Source: Clostridiaceae bacterium (lineage in GTDB: Bacteria > Bacillota > Clostridia > Oscillospirales > Acutalibacteraceae). Taken from it: DNA of 20,031 bases. The notes beneath the pieces were generated by a model. The model saw nothing but the letters and a program-made list of their open reading frames with translations, ran no database searches and had not been told where the DNA came from. The stretch spans positions 1 to 20,031 of the forward strand of contig JAEDGK010000027.1 of NCBI GenBank assembly GCA_016297555.1. The letters are read 5' to 3'. The first letter of the stretch is position 1. The number at the start of each line of letters is the position of its first letter. Below, piece by piece: positions 1 through 6,349 of this stretch. Made by a program: the position numbers and the translations under genes.

Positions 1-50
1 TCAAAGATGTTTTGGTTACGGAGTCCACGGGAGAAATGTGGTGGGTTTGA
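1..50 (+). CDS. Possible C-terminal tail of an upstream gene (partial)
   Basis: Reading frame 3 from base 3 is open and gives KDVLVTESTGEMWWV followed by TGA at 48-50. This looks like the natural end of a protein, and the stop lies 53 bases before the next gene on the same strand, as expected for an operon neighbour. Frame 2 is also open to a stop at 62-64, so the choice of frame is not secure. The piece is too short to assign any family. Confidence 0.3.
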   Translation, partial: KDVLVTESTGEMWWV

Positions 51-103
51 GTTTCGATTCATAACCAACAAATTCTTATTATTCATTTAAGGAAGTATTT
101 ACT

Positions 104-1171
104 ATGGTTAACAACAAAATCGGCTTTGCCGTAATCGGCTACGGCGGAATGGGCAGCTGGCACACAAGAAAAGTCAAAGAAGAAATGGGCGAATACGCCG
201 AGCTTGTCGGCATATATGATATTAACCCCGAGCGCGGCAAGGTTGCGGAGGAAAACGGAATTCACTCGTTTGCCACCCGTGAGGAGCTGCTTGCGGACGA
301 GCGCATTGACCTTGTAACGATTGCAACACCCAACGATTTTCATAAGGAAATTGCCGTTGCCGCTCTGCGTGCAGGAAAAAATGTTATCAGCGAAAAGCCC
401 GTTGCAATGAACAGCGGCGAGCTTGAAGAAATGATAGCCTGCGCTAATGAGTGCGGCAAGCTTTTCACCGTTCATCAGAACAGACGCTGGGACGAGGATT
501 ATCTCACAATAAAAAAGCTGCTTGACGAAAACACTCTCGGCAAGGTTTTTCGCATTGAATCGAGAGTTCAGGGCTCAAGAGGAATTCCGGGTGACTGGCG
601 CAATCAGCCGCAGCACGGCGGCGGAATGGTTCTTGACTGGGGAATTCATCTGCTTGACCAGGCTCTGATGATGACTTTGCCCAGAAAGCTGGTTTCCGTT
701 TATTCCGAGCTTACCAATGTTACCAACGAAAAGTGCGACGACGGCTTCCGCGCAACGCTTATTTTCGATGACGGACTGTCATTTTATGTTGAGGTTACCA
801 CCAGTAACTTCATCGAGCTGCCGCTTTGGTATATGCTCGGCGAAAACGGCACGGCGGTTGTTAACGATTGGGATTGCAACGGCAAGGTTGTTATGGTTTC
901 CGATTGGGAAAACAGAGACGCTGTTCCCATTGTTGCGGGCGCGGGTATAACCAAAACCATGGCGCCGAGAACCGACGACACAATTCAGACCTATCCTCTG
1001 CCCGTTCAGAAAGCCGATTGGGGCGAATATTACAAGAATGTTTTTGCCTACCTCAACGGCAAGGAGGATATCATCGTCACTCACGATCAGCAGCGCAGAC
1101 TTATGCGCCTTGTTGAAGCGATTTTTGAATCGGGCAAAACAAACAAGGTTATAGAATTTAAAGATGTGTAA
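104..1171 (+). CDS. Gfo/Idh/MocA family NAD(P)-dependent oxidoreductase
   Basis: This 355-residue protein has the two-domain layout of the Gfo/Idh/MocA family. The N-terminal Rossmann fold carries G12-Y-G14-G15-M-G17, followed by the diagnostic E97-K98-P99 motif whose lysine is the usual catalytic and cofactor-contacting residue. The C-terminal domain carries a DWGIHLLDQ segment (D178, H182, D185), which matches the active-site D-x3-H pattern of sugar dehydrogenases in this family. Length is normal. The start is supported by an AAGGAAG ribosome-binding site at 90-96. These cytoplasmic enzymes oxidise or reduce sugars, inositols or their derivatives, but the substrate cannot be read from sequence. 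A partial gene may precede it in the same operon, and a hairpin terminator follows immediately. Family assignment is firm; substrate is unknown. Confidence 0.93.
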   Translation: MVNNKIGFAVIGYGGMGSWHTRKVKEEMGEYAELVGIYDINPERGKVAEENGIHSFATREELLADERIDLVTIATPNDFHKEIAVAALRAGKNVISEKPVAMNSGELEEMIACANECGKLFTVHQNRRWDEDYLTIKKLLDENTLGKVFRIESRVQGSRGIPGDWRNQPQHGGGMVLDWGIHLLDQALMMTLPRKLVSVYSELTNVTNEKCDDGFRATLIFDDGLSFYVEVTTSNFIELPLWYMLGENGTAVVNDWDCNGKVVMVSDWENRDAVPIVAGAGITKTMAPRTDDTIQTYPLPVQKADWGEYYKNVFAYLNGKEDIIVTHDQQRRLMRLVEAIFESGKTNKVIEFKDV

Positions 1172-1177
1172 AAGAAG

Positions 1178-1211
1178 AACGGCTTGTATCGGAAAGATGC
1201 AAGCCGTTTTT
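1178..1211. terminator. Intrinsic terminator between convergent genes
   Basis: Arms 1178-1190 and 1196-1208 pair at 12 of 13 positions around a GGAAA loop, and a run of five T follows on the plus strand (1207-1211). It lies 7 bases after the oxidoreductase stop codon. On the minus strand the same stem ends in a C/T-rich tail (CTTCTTTT), so it can also serve the convergent asnA gene. Confidence 0.85.
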
Positions 1212-1228
1212 GTCATATTCACATTAGA

Positions 1229-2242
1229 TTAAAGCAGTTCCAGACCCTTGGCGCGGCATTCCTCAATCATTTCATGCGGCCATACCGAAGCCTGAACCTC
1301 GCCGATGTGAGCCTTTCTCAGGAAAAACATACAAATTCTTGACTGACCTATGCCGCCGCCCAATGAATAGGGAAGCTCGCCGTCAAGCAGAGCCTTGTGG
1401 AAGGGCAGGGCTTTGCGCTCGGGGCAACCCCTGATTTCAAGCTGCCTTGTGAGAGCCTCCTCGTCAACTCTGATGCCCATTGATGAAAGCTCAAATGCAA
1501 TGTCAAGAACGGGATAATAAACAACGATATCACCGTTAAGCTCCCAATCGTCATAGTCGGGCGCTCTGCCGTCATGGATTTCTCCGCTTTTCAGCGCGCC
1601 GCCGATTTTCATAATGAATACCGCTTTTTTCTCTCTTGCTATGCGGTTTTCTCTTTCTTTGGGTGTGAGGTCGGGATACATATCCTCAAGCTCCTGAGTG
1701 GTGATAAAGGTTATTTTATCGGGCAGAAAATTACGCTCAACAAAGGCGTAGTCATCGGCTATATAACGCTCGGTATGCTTTAATGCTCTGTAAATTGCCT
1801 TGACCGCGTCTTTGAGAGTTTCTTCGTTTCTTTCCTCTTTGGAAATATGCTTCTCCCAATCCCATTGGTCAACGAAAACGGAATGAATGTTGTCGGTGTC
1901 CTCATCGCGCCTGATGGCGTTCATGTCGGTGTAAAGCCCTTCGCCGACCTCAAAGCCGTATTGCTTCAAAGCCAGCCTTTTCCATTTGGCGAGCGACTGC
2001 ACGATTTCAAAATCGCCGCCGTCTATACCCTTGATGTCAAACGCAACGGGGCGCTCAACGCCGTTGAGCGTGTCGTTAAGCCCCGAATCCGCGTCAACAA
2101 AAAGCGGAGCGGAAACGCGGGTCAGGTTGAGCTGAATGGCAAGGTCTCTTTCAAAGAAATCCTTAACCTTTTTGATTGCAAGCTGAGTCTGACGGGGGTT
2201 TAAGAGGGATTTATAGCCCTCGGGAACGGTGAGCTTATACAT
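1229..2242 (-). CDS. asnA: Aspartate--ammonia ligase (asparagine synthetase A)
   Basis: This 337-residue protein is a full-length AsnA, the class II aminoacyl-tRNA-synthetase-like enzyme that makes asparagine from aspartate, ammonia and ATP (giving AMP and PPi). Recognisable family segments include the N-terminal VSAPLFVDADSGLND stretch, HSVFVDQWDWEK in the middle, and the C-terminal GGGIGQSRICMFFLRK segment followed by EVQASVWP. The start has an AAGGAGA ribosome-binding site. It lies 43 bases downstream of the AGCS symporter on the same strand and may be cotranscribed with it, but a good promoter inside the end of the symporter gene suggests independent expression. There is no room for a T-box leader. 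Cytoplasmic; assignment is firm. Confidence 0.97.
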   Translation of the reverse strand: MYKLTVPEGYKSLLNPRQTQLAIKKVKDFFERDLAIQLNLTRVSAPLFVDADSGLNDTLNGVERPVAFDIKGIDGGDFEIVQSLAKWKRLALKQYGFEVGEGLYTDMNAIRRDEDTDNIHSVFVDQWDWEKHISKEERNEETLKDAVKAIYRALKHTERYIADDYAFVERNFLPDKITFITTQELEDMYPDLTPKERENRIAREKKAVFIMKIGGALKSGEIHDGRAPDYDDWELNGDIVVYYPVLDIAFELSSMGIRVDEEALTRQLEIRGCPERKALPFHKALLDGELPYSLGGGIGQSRICMFFLRKAHIGEVQASVWPHEMIEECRAKGLELL

Positions 2243-2285
2243 ATTTTAATCTCCTTCGTTTCGAGCGGTGGTTTAAAAATATAAT

Positions 2286-3686
2286 TCAGTATAACACCAT
2301 ACCGCCGCCAATGCAAGAGAAAAAGGCGTGTTTTTTTCGTCCGATTTTCGGCGGCTTGCCGCGAGCCTCTCCGAGAAGCTCGGAGGCTTCGCCCGAGAGC
2401 AGAAGCAGAGCGAATATATTCGGAATTGCCATTAAGCCGTTGAGAGTGTCGGAAATGCTCCACACGCTTTCAAGCTTTGTGAGCGCGCCCGCAAAAGCAA
2501 AGGCTATGTAAAGTATGTTGTATATCTTTCCGCTGCCCGTGCCGAAAAGATATTCCGCGCCGCTTTTGCCGTAATAAGACCATGCAATCAGGGTGGCAAA
2601 GGCAAAAAGGCAGATGCAGGCGTTCAGAAAATATCCGCCCGCTTTGCCGAAAACGCTTTCAAAAACAGCCGAGCAAAGCTCAACTCCGTTCAGCGGCGTG
2701 TCGGCTGTCCAAACTCCGCTTGTCATAATCGCCGCCGCCGTAACCGTGCACATAAAGACCGTGTCTATAAAAACCTCCAAAATTCCCCACATTCCCTGCT
2801 CGCCCGCGTTTTTACAGTCCGCCGCGGCATGAATTATCGCGCTGCTTCCAAGCCCCGCTTCATTTGAAAAAACGCCGCGAGAAACGCCGTAACGGGCGGC
2901 TTTTGCAAGCCCGAAGCCGCTTGCCGCTTTCAAGGTGAAAGCCTCACGAAAAATTGCCGAAAGGCAGGAGGGCAGATTTTTTGCATTGACGCCGATTATG
3001 ATAAAACAGCCTGTAATGAATACGGCGGACAAAATCGGAATGAGCTTTTCTGAAATTGCAGTTATTCTTTTCAGCCCGCCCGAAATTGAAACGGCGGCGA
3101 GAACGGCTATTACGGCGGCGCCGGCAAGCGGCGGAACACCGAAGCCCGCAAGCCCGCCCGCCACGGAATTTGCCTGAGTCATATTACCCATGCCGAGCGA
3201 CGCTCCCGTGAGCAAAACGGCATAAACGCCCGCAAGCCCTTTCATTCCGAGTCCGCGCTCAATATAGAGCATTGGCCCGCCCGACCACATTCCGAGCCGA
3301 TTTTTTACACGGTATTTTATGCCGAGAATGTTTTCGCAGCAGCAGGTCATCATGCCGAGAATTGCCGAAACGCACATCCAAAAAACTGCTCCCGGTCCGC
3401 CCGAGCAAAGCGCGGTGGCAACGCCTACAATGTTGCCCGTTCCGAGGCAGGCGGCAAGAGCCGAGGTCAGCGCGCCGAGCTGTGAAACGGAGCCGTCGGA
3501 AGGGTTTGATTTATCTTTTCTGCTTTTAAAGGCGGCTATAACGGTTTTGTTTATCCATTTTCCCACTCCAAAAATCTGGAAAAATCCGTTTCTTGCCGAA
3601 AGAAAAAAACCCGTTCCGAGAAAAACGGCGAGCATCGGTATTCCCCACACAAACGAGCTTATTGCGGAATTGATTTCATAAAACAT
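2286..3686 (-). CDS. AGCS family sodium:amino-acid (alanine/glycine) symporter
   Basis: This 466-residue polytopic membrane protein matches the alanine/glycine:cation symporter family. Landmarks are QLGALTSALAACLGTGNIVGVATAL in the first third (the sodium-site region with G-T-G-N), SGGPMLYIERGLG, and GVFSNEAGLGSSAIIHAAA in the middle. It would import alanine, glycine or a related small amino acid with Na+. An odd local feature is a Cys-Cys-Cys run (MMTCCCENILG) where homologues I recall usually have a Lys-Tyr-Ala type sequence. The start codon follows a GAGGTGA ribosome-binding site that is buried in a hairpin (3688-3725). It lies between the LRR lipoprotein gene and asnA on the same strand; pairing with asnA suggests amino-acid supply. 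The family is firm and the exact substrate is inferred. Confidence 0.92.
   Translation of the reverse strand: MFYEINSAISSFVWGIPMLAVFLGTGFFLSARNGFFQIFGVGKWINKTVIAAFKSRKDKSNPSDGSVSQLGALTSALAACLGTGNIVGVATALCSGGPGAVFWMCVSAILGMMTCCCENILGIKYRVKNRLGMWSGGPMLYIERGLGMKGLAGVYAVLLTGASLGMGNMTQANSVAGGLAGFGVPPLAGAAVIAVLAAVSISGGLKRITAISEKLIPILSAVFITGCFIIIGVNAKNLPSCLSAIFREAFTLKAASGFGLAKAARYGVSRGVFSNEAGLGSSAIIHAAADCKNAGEQGMWGILEVFIDTVFMCTVTAAAIMTSGVWTADTPLNGVELCSAVFESVFGKAGGYFLNACICLFAFATLIAWSYYGKSGAEYLFGTGSGKIYNILYIAFAFAGALTKLESVWSISDTLNGLMAIPNIFALLLLSGEASELLGEARGKPPKIGRKKHAFFSCIGGGMVLY
2288..2316 (-). promoter_or_regulatory. Predicted sigma-70 promoter of asnA, inside the upstream gene
   Basis: On the minus strand, TTGCAT (2311-2316) and TATACT (2288-2293) are separated by exactly 17 bases. 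The -35 box and most of the spacer lie inside the last codons of the AGCS symporter gene, and the -10 box overlaps its stop codon. The predicted start would give an asnA leader of about 40 bases that carries the ribosome-binding site. Confidence 0.55.
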
Positions 3687-3687
3687 A

Positions 3688-3725
3688 AAGCCGTCACCTC
3701 ATTTGATGATATGAGGCGGCGGCTT
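3688..3725 (-). promoter_or_regulatory. Hairpin covering the symporter ribosome-binding site
   Basis: Arms AAGCCG (3688-3693) with CGGCTT (3720-3725) and CCTCAT (3697-3702) with ATGAGG (3711-3716) form a 6+6 bp stem with a 3/3 internal loop and an 8-base apical loop. In the minus-strand mRNA the Shine-Dalgarno GAGGTGA lies in the stem and the start codon sits just past it. No T-run follows, so it does not look like a terminator. Confidence 0.5.
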
Positions 3726-3743
3726 GATTTATTTGTCTTTTAT

Positions 3744-4364
3744 TTATGCAGCGACGGTTTCGGACACCGCGTCAATAACAACGGTGTTAAAATGATATAC
3801 TCTTGCAAAGTCAATAACCTTTGAAAAGCTTTTCTTTACATAGAACTTAACATCGGGGCTTGCGTCAAAGGCAAAGGTGTCAATATTTTCAACATCGCCT
3901 CTGAAATAGGCAACCTTAAGGTTTTCACAGTAGTAAAATGCTTTTGCGGCGATTGTTGTGAGAGTTCTCGGCAAATCAATCTGAACGAGATTATGACATT
4001 CGCCGAATGCGGTTTCTCCGATTTCCGTAACGGCGGATTTGTGAAGAAAAGCCTTTTTGATTGAGCTTCCCGCAAAGGCGTTCTTTTCAACCTTTGTCAG
4101 AGAGGAGGGGAAGTTGACAACCGTAATTGTCTGAACGCCCGCAAAGGCTTCTTCGCCGATAACGGTTACGGCTTTGCCGTCAATTTCCGCGGGAATGTCA
4201 AGCTCCACGGTTTCTTCATCGGAAGCGTATTTGGTTATTTTAAGAGTGTCATCATTAAGCTCAACATAGGAATATGCGCCCGAAGTGATTTCCTTTTTTC
4301 CGCAGGAGGCAAAAACGGTGAGAATTGCCGCGGCGGCAAGAATAACAGCTATGATTTTTTTCAT
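3744..4364 (-). CDS. Leucine-rich-repeat (BspA-type LRR_5) lipoprotein
   Basis: The product (206 residues from the chosen start) has a lysine-rich N terminus, a hydrophobic stretch and a cysteine in TVFASC (C21), so it is probably exported and lipidated, although Phe at the lipobox -3 position is less usual than Leu. The body holds BspA/LRR_5-type repeats, seen as recurring I-G-x-x-A-F units: VIGEEAFAGV, EIGETAFGEC, TIAAKAFYYC and NIDTFAFDAS. Such repeats usually mediate binding; no enzyme motif is present. An ATG at 4374-4376 is 4 codons upstream, but the AAAAGGA site touches it, so the ATG at 4362-4364 is preferred. It starts just downstream of mltG and probably shares its transcript. Function is unknown beyond a surface-anchored repeat protein. 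Confidence 0.85.
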   Translation of the reverse strand: MKKIIAVILAAAAILTVFASCGKKEITSGAYSYVELNDDTLKITKYASDEETVELDIPAEIDGKAVTVIGEEAFAGVQTITVVNFPSSLTKVEKNAFAGSSIKKAFLHKSAVTEIGETAFGECHNLVQIDLPRTLTTIAAKAFYYCENLKVAYFRGDVENIDTFAFDASPDVKFYVKKSFSKVIDFARVYHFNTVVIDAVSETVAA

Positions 4365-4389
4365 AATTACTACCATTCCTTTTCATAAA

Positions 4390-5217
4390 TTATAATCCGG
4401 CGGCGGCGCAGTTTTCCTGATGCTCCGCCCAGGTTTCGGCATAGTGATAAATTCCGTCGGAATCGGTTACGAAGAAATAATAATCCGTATCGTCGGGATA
4501 GAGTGCGGCGTTTATCGCCTCCAAGCCGCAGTTGGTTATCGGCCCTGCGGGCAAGCCCTTGCAGTTATAGGTGTTGTAAAGCTCCGTCAGCTCGGCATAT
4601 CTTTCTTCGCTGACATAGGGCTTAACATAATCGCGCAGATAAAAGGTTGCCGCGTCGCATTGCAGGCGTGGAAAGCGGCTGCTTTCGAGCCTGTTATGGA
4701 TAACGGAAGAAACCTTGCCCATCTCGGCAGGGTTGCCTGCCTCCTCCTGAATAACCGAGGCGAGGGTAAGAATTTCGTCAAGCGTATATCCGAGCTCCGA
4801 GCATCTTTCAAGCATCTGCGGAGTGATTTTTGACTGAGTATTTTTAAGAAATCTTTTTATTGCGGAGCCTGCGCTTTCGCCGAGATAGAATTCATATGTA
4901 TCGGGGAAAATATATCCCTCAAACAAAAAAGTGCGTTCCTCGGCGTTGGTGATTTCAAACGAAAAGCCTTCAAGATACTGCGGGTCGTTTGCCGCCGCCA
5001 TAAAGTCTGACGCAGGGCAAACGCCGTTTTCCTCAAGCTTTTGGGCAATCTGGCTCACCGCAGACCCCTCGGGGAAAGTGATTTTGACGGTGTTTGATGC
5101 GCTCGGCTCATTCTGCGGCTGTTCGCCGCCGCGGGAGCAGGAGGAGAGCAAAAGCAAAGCCAAAGCCGCCAAAAGCGCCGTAATTTTTTTTATTCTGTTT
5201 TTTGTTTTACTGTTCAT
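4390..5217 (-). CDS. mltG: MltG-type endolytic murein transglycosylase, lipoprotein form
   Basis: This 275-residue protein is a YceG/MltG-family endolytic transglycosylase, which cuts nascent glycan strands near the inner membrane and so sets strand length. Landmarks are a short LysM-like region (about 45-100), GYIFPDTYEF (101-110), the catalytic-region segment TLASVIQEEAG (151-161), SVIHNRL (171-177), LQCDAATFY, and GLPAGPITNCG followed by ALYPDDTDYYFFV. Instead of the usual single transmembrane anchor, the N terminus has a lipobox (LSSC, C27), suggesting lipid anchoring. It is shorter than the roughly 340-residue E. coli protein. In the family's EKE-type motif the first Glu is Gln here (Q157-E158-E159); the second conserved Glu is kept. 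No ribosome-binding site is visible. First gene of the minus-strand run with the LRR lipoprotein. Confidence 0.93.
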   Translation of the reverse strand: MNSKTKNRIKKITALLAALALLLLSSCSRGGEQPQNEPSASNTVKITFPEGSAVSQIAQKLEENGVCPASDFMAAANDPQYLEGFSFEITNAEERTFLFEGYIFPDTYEFYLGESAGSAIKRFLKNTQSKITPQMLERCSELGYTLDEILTLASVIQEEAGNPAEMGKVSSVIHNRLESSRFPRLQCDAATFYLRDYVKPYVSEERYAELTELYNTYNCKGLPAGPITNCGLEAINAALYPDDTDYYFFVTDSDGIYHYAETWAEHQENCAAAGL

Positions 5218-5223
5218 ACCGTA

Positions 5224-5252
5224 ATTTTATCATATCCGCACACGGAAATCAA
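5224..5252 (-). promoter_or_regulatory. Predicted mltG promoter giving a leaderless transcript
   Basis: On the minus strand TTGATT (5247-5252) and TAAAAT (5224-5229) are spaced by 17 bases. Only six bases separate the -10 box from the mltG ATG (5215-5217), so the expected transcription start falls on or next to the start codon. No Shine-Dalgarno sequence is present upstream of the ATG, which agrees with a leaderless mRNA. Confidence 0.4.
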
Positions 5253-5301
5253 CCGAAAAATTAATATGATTGATTTTCGCCGAGCAAAGAGCCGATTATC
5301 C

Positions 5302-5330
5302 TTGAAGCCGGCGCGCCGATATGATATAAT
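5302..5330 (+). promoter_or_regulatory. Strong sigma-70 promoter upstream of the structured element and HD gene
   Basis: TTGAAG (5302-5307), a 17-base spacer and a perfect TATAAT (5325-5330) form a near-consensus promoter. Transcription would start near 5336-5338, inside the left terminus of the 5332-5611 element, so the element would form the 5' leader of the HD-domain gene or a separate RNA. Confidence 0.7.
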
Positions 5331-5331
5331 G

Positions 5332-5611
5332 TTAAGGTGAATGGAGTAATCCGAACCTGCCCGAAAGCGAGTCTTTTCGCCGCTTTTCGGAGTTTCGGCA
5401 TTGAAAGGCGTCAGCCTTCCTGCAACCTCAACAACCAAAAATCGTCTGAAAATTCTTCGCTTTCGGGTCTAAGAATTTTCACGGAGCAGATTTTTGGTCA
5501 ACCAAGGCACAAAACACAGCAAATCCTTTGTGGATTTGCGAGTATTTTAACGAAGGGTGAACGAAAATATGCCCGTGAAAATCACGGTTCGTATTATTCC
5601 ATTCACCTTAA
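5332..5611 (+). repeat. 280-bp hairpin-rich element with 25-bp inverted termini (MITE or structured RNA)
   Basis: The termini 5332-5356 and 5587-5611 (beginning TTAAGGTGAATGGA) are inverted repeats matching at 23 of 25 positions; one mismatch would be a G-U pair in RNA. Internal stems: 5361-5369/5381-5390 (one bulge), 5405-5409/5414-5418, a compound stem 5434-5443/5489-5498 plus 5447-5457/5471-5481, 5519-5526/5532-5539, 5543-5548/5564-5569, and 5573-5578/5582-5587. Bases 5360-5370 are also perfectly complementary to the apical loop 5457-5467. ATATAAT flanks the left side (5324-5330, one base away) and the right side (5612-5618), a possible target duplication. The open frame from 5337 crossing it has no protein-like features. 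Not recognised as a named RNA or IS family. Confidence 0.75.
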
Positions 5612-5641
5612 ATATAATAAAAATTTTCGGGAAGTGACATT

Positions 5642-6250
5642 ATGGGTAACTTTGATTTTATTAATAATGAAAAGCTGAAAAAGCAGATAGAATTTGCCGT
5701 CACGGTTGACGAGATGAAAAATATTCTGCGCCGAAATCTTGTTGCAAACGGCTCACGGCGCGAAAACGACGCGGAGCATTCGTGGCATCTTGCGATGCTG
5801 GCAATGCTTTTTGAAGAATACAGCTCGGAAAAGGTCGATATGGGTCGGGTGCTTAAAATTGCGCTTGTTCACGACCTTGTGGAGGTCTATGCGGGCGACA
5901 CTTTCTGCTACGATAAAAAGGGCAACGAGGACAAGCTTGAAAGAGAAACCAAAGCTGCCGAAAAGCTTTTCGGCTCTCTTGATTCTCCTCAGGGCGATGA
6001 AATCCGCGCGCTTTGGGACGAGTTTGAGGCGAAGGAAACTCCCGAGTCAAGATACGCCAATGCGATTGACAGAATTCAGCCGCTTTTCCTCAACTTTCTG
6101 ACAAACGGGCACACATGGAAGCTGGGCGATGTTCACGCCCGGCAGGTGTTTGAGCGCAACGACATTGTACGCACCGCCGCGCCCGAGCTTTGGCAAATTG
6201 TGGAGGACATTGTTGCCGAATCGATTAAAAAAGGCATATTAAAGCCGTGA
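5642..6250 (+). CDS. HD-domain phosphohydrolase (YfbR/HDDC2-like)
   Basis: The 202-residue protein is a compact HD-domain metal-dependent phosphohydrolase. Visible metal ligands follow the HD superfamily order: H46 in NDAEHSWHLA, the doublet H77-D78 in ALVHDLVE, and D143 in ANAIDRIQP. The pattern R-x-E-N-x-A-E-H-S-W near the N terminus and the length of about 200 residues fit the YfbR/HDDC2 group, whose characterised members remove phosphate from 5'-deoxynucleotides; this substrate is an inference. Cytoplasmic, no signal peptide. It starts 31 bases after the 5332-5611 element, with only a moderate ribosome-binding site (GGGAAGTG). Its nearest promoter is on the far side of the element, so the element should lie in its leader. 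Confidence 0.88.
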   Translation: MGNFDFINNEKLKKQIEFAVTVDEMKNILRRNLVANGSRRENDAEHSWHLAMLAMLFEEYSSEKVDMGRVLKIALVHDLVEVYAGDTFCYDKKGNEDKLERETKAAEKLFGSLDSPQGDEIRALWDEFEAKETPESRYANAIDRIQPLFLNFLTNGHTWKLGDVHARQVFERNDIVRTAAPELWQIVEDIVAESIKKGILKP

Positions 6251-6261
6251 TTTTAATAAAC

Positions 6262-6306
6262 TTGTAACTTTTTTGGAGATTAATTTGTAATTCCGCCGCA
6301 TTACAA
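6262..6306 (+). promoter_or_regulatory. Candidate promoter and operator of the two-component system
   Basis: TTGTAA (6262-6267) and TGTAAT (6286-6291) are spaced by 18 bases and could form a weak promoter. TTGTAA recurs at 6285-6290, and TTGTAAT (6285-6291) forms a perfect inverted repeat with ATTACAA (6300-6306) across 8 bases. Repeated half-sites of this kind ahead of an OmpR-type regulator may be its own binding sites; this is inference. Confidence 0.35.
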
Positions 6307-6349
6307 TAAGAATTGTTCCGTGGGATTGAATTTTTTCAGAGGTGAAACA

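Noticed and set aside
2243..2287. T-box or other riboswitch upstream of asnA
   Set aside because: The predicted leader is about 40 bases and contains no T-box or aptamer-like sequence.
5332..5611. Identification of the element as RNase P RNA, tmRNA, 6S RNA or a known riboswitch
   Set aside because: Conserved RNase P or tmRNA sequences are absent, and the multi-hairpin layout does not fit the single long bulged rod of 6S RNA or any riboswitch core I recognise.
5337..5678. Open frame of 113 codons crossing the structured element
   Set aside because: It starts with GTG inside the inverted terminus, has no ribosome-binding site, runs through all the hairpins into the HD gene in another frame, and shows no protein-like composition.
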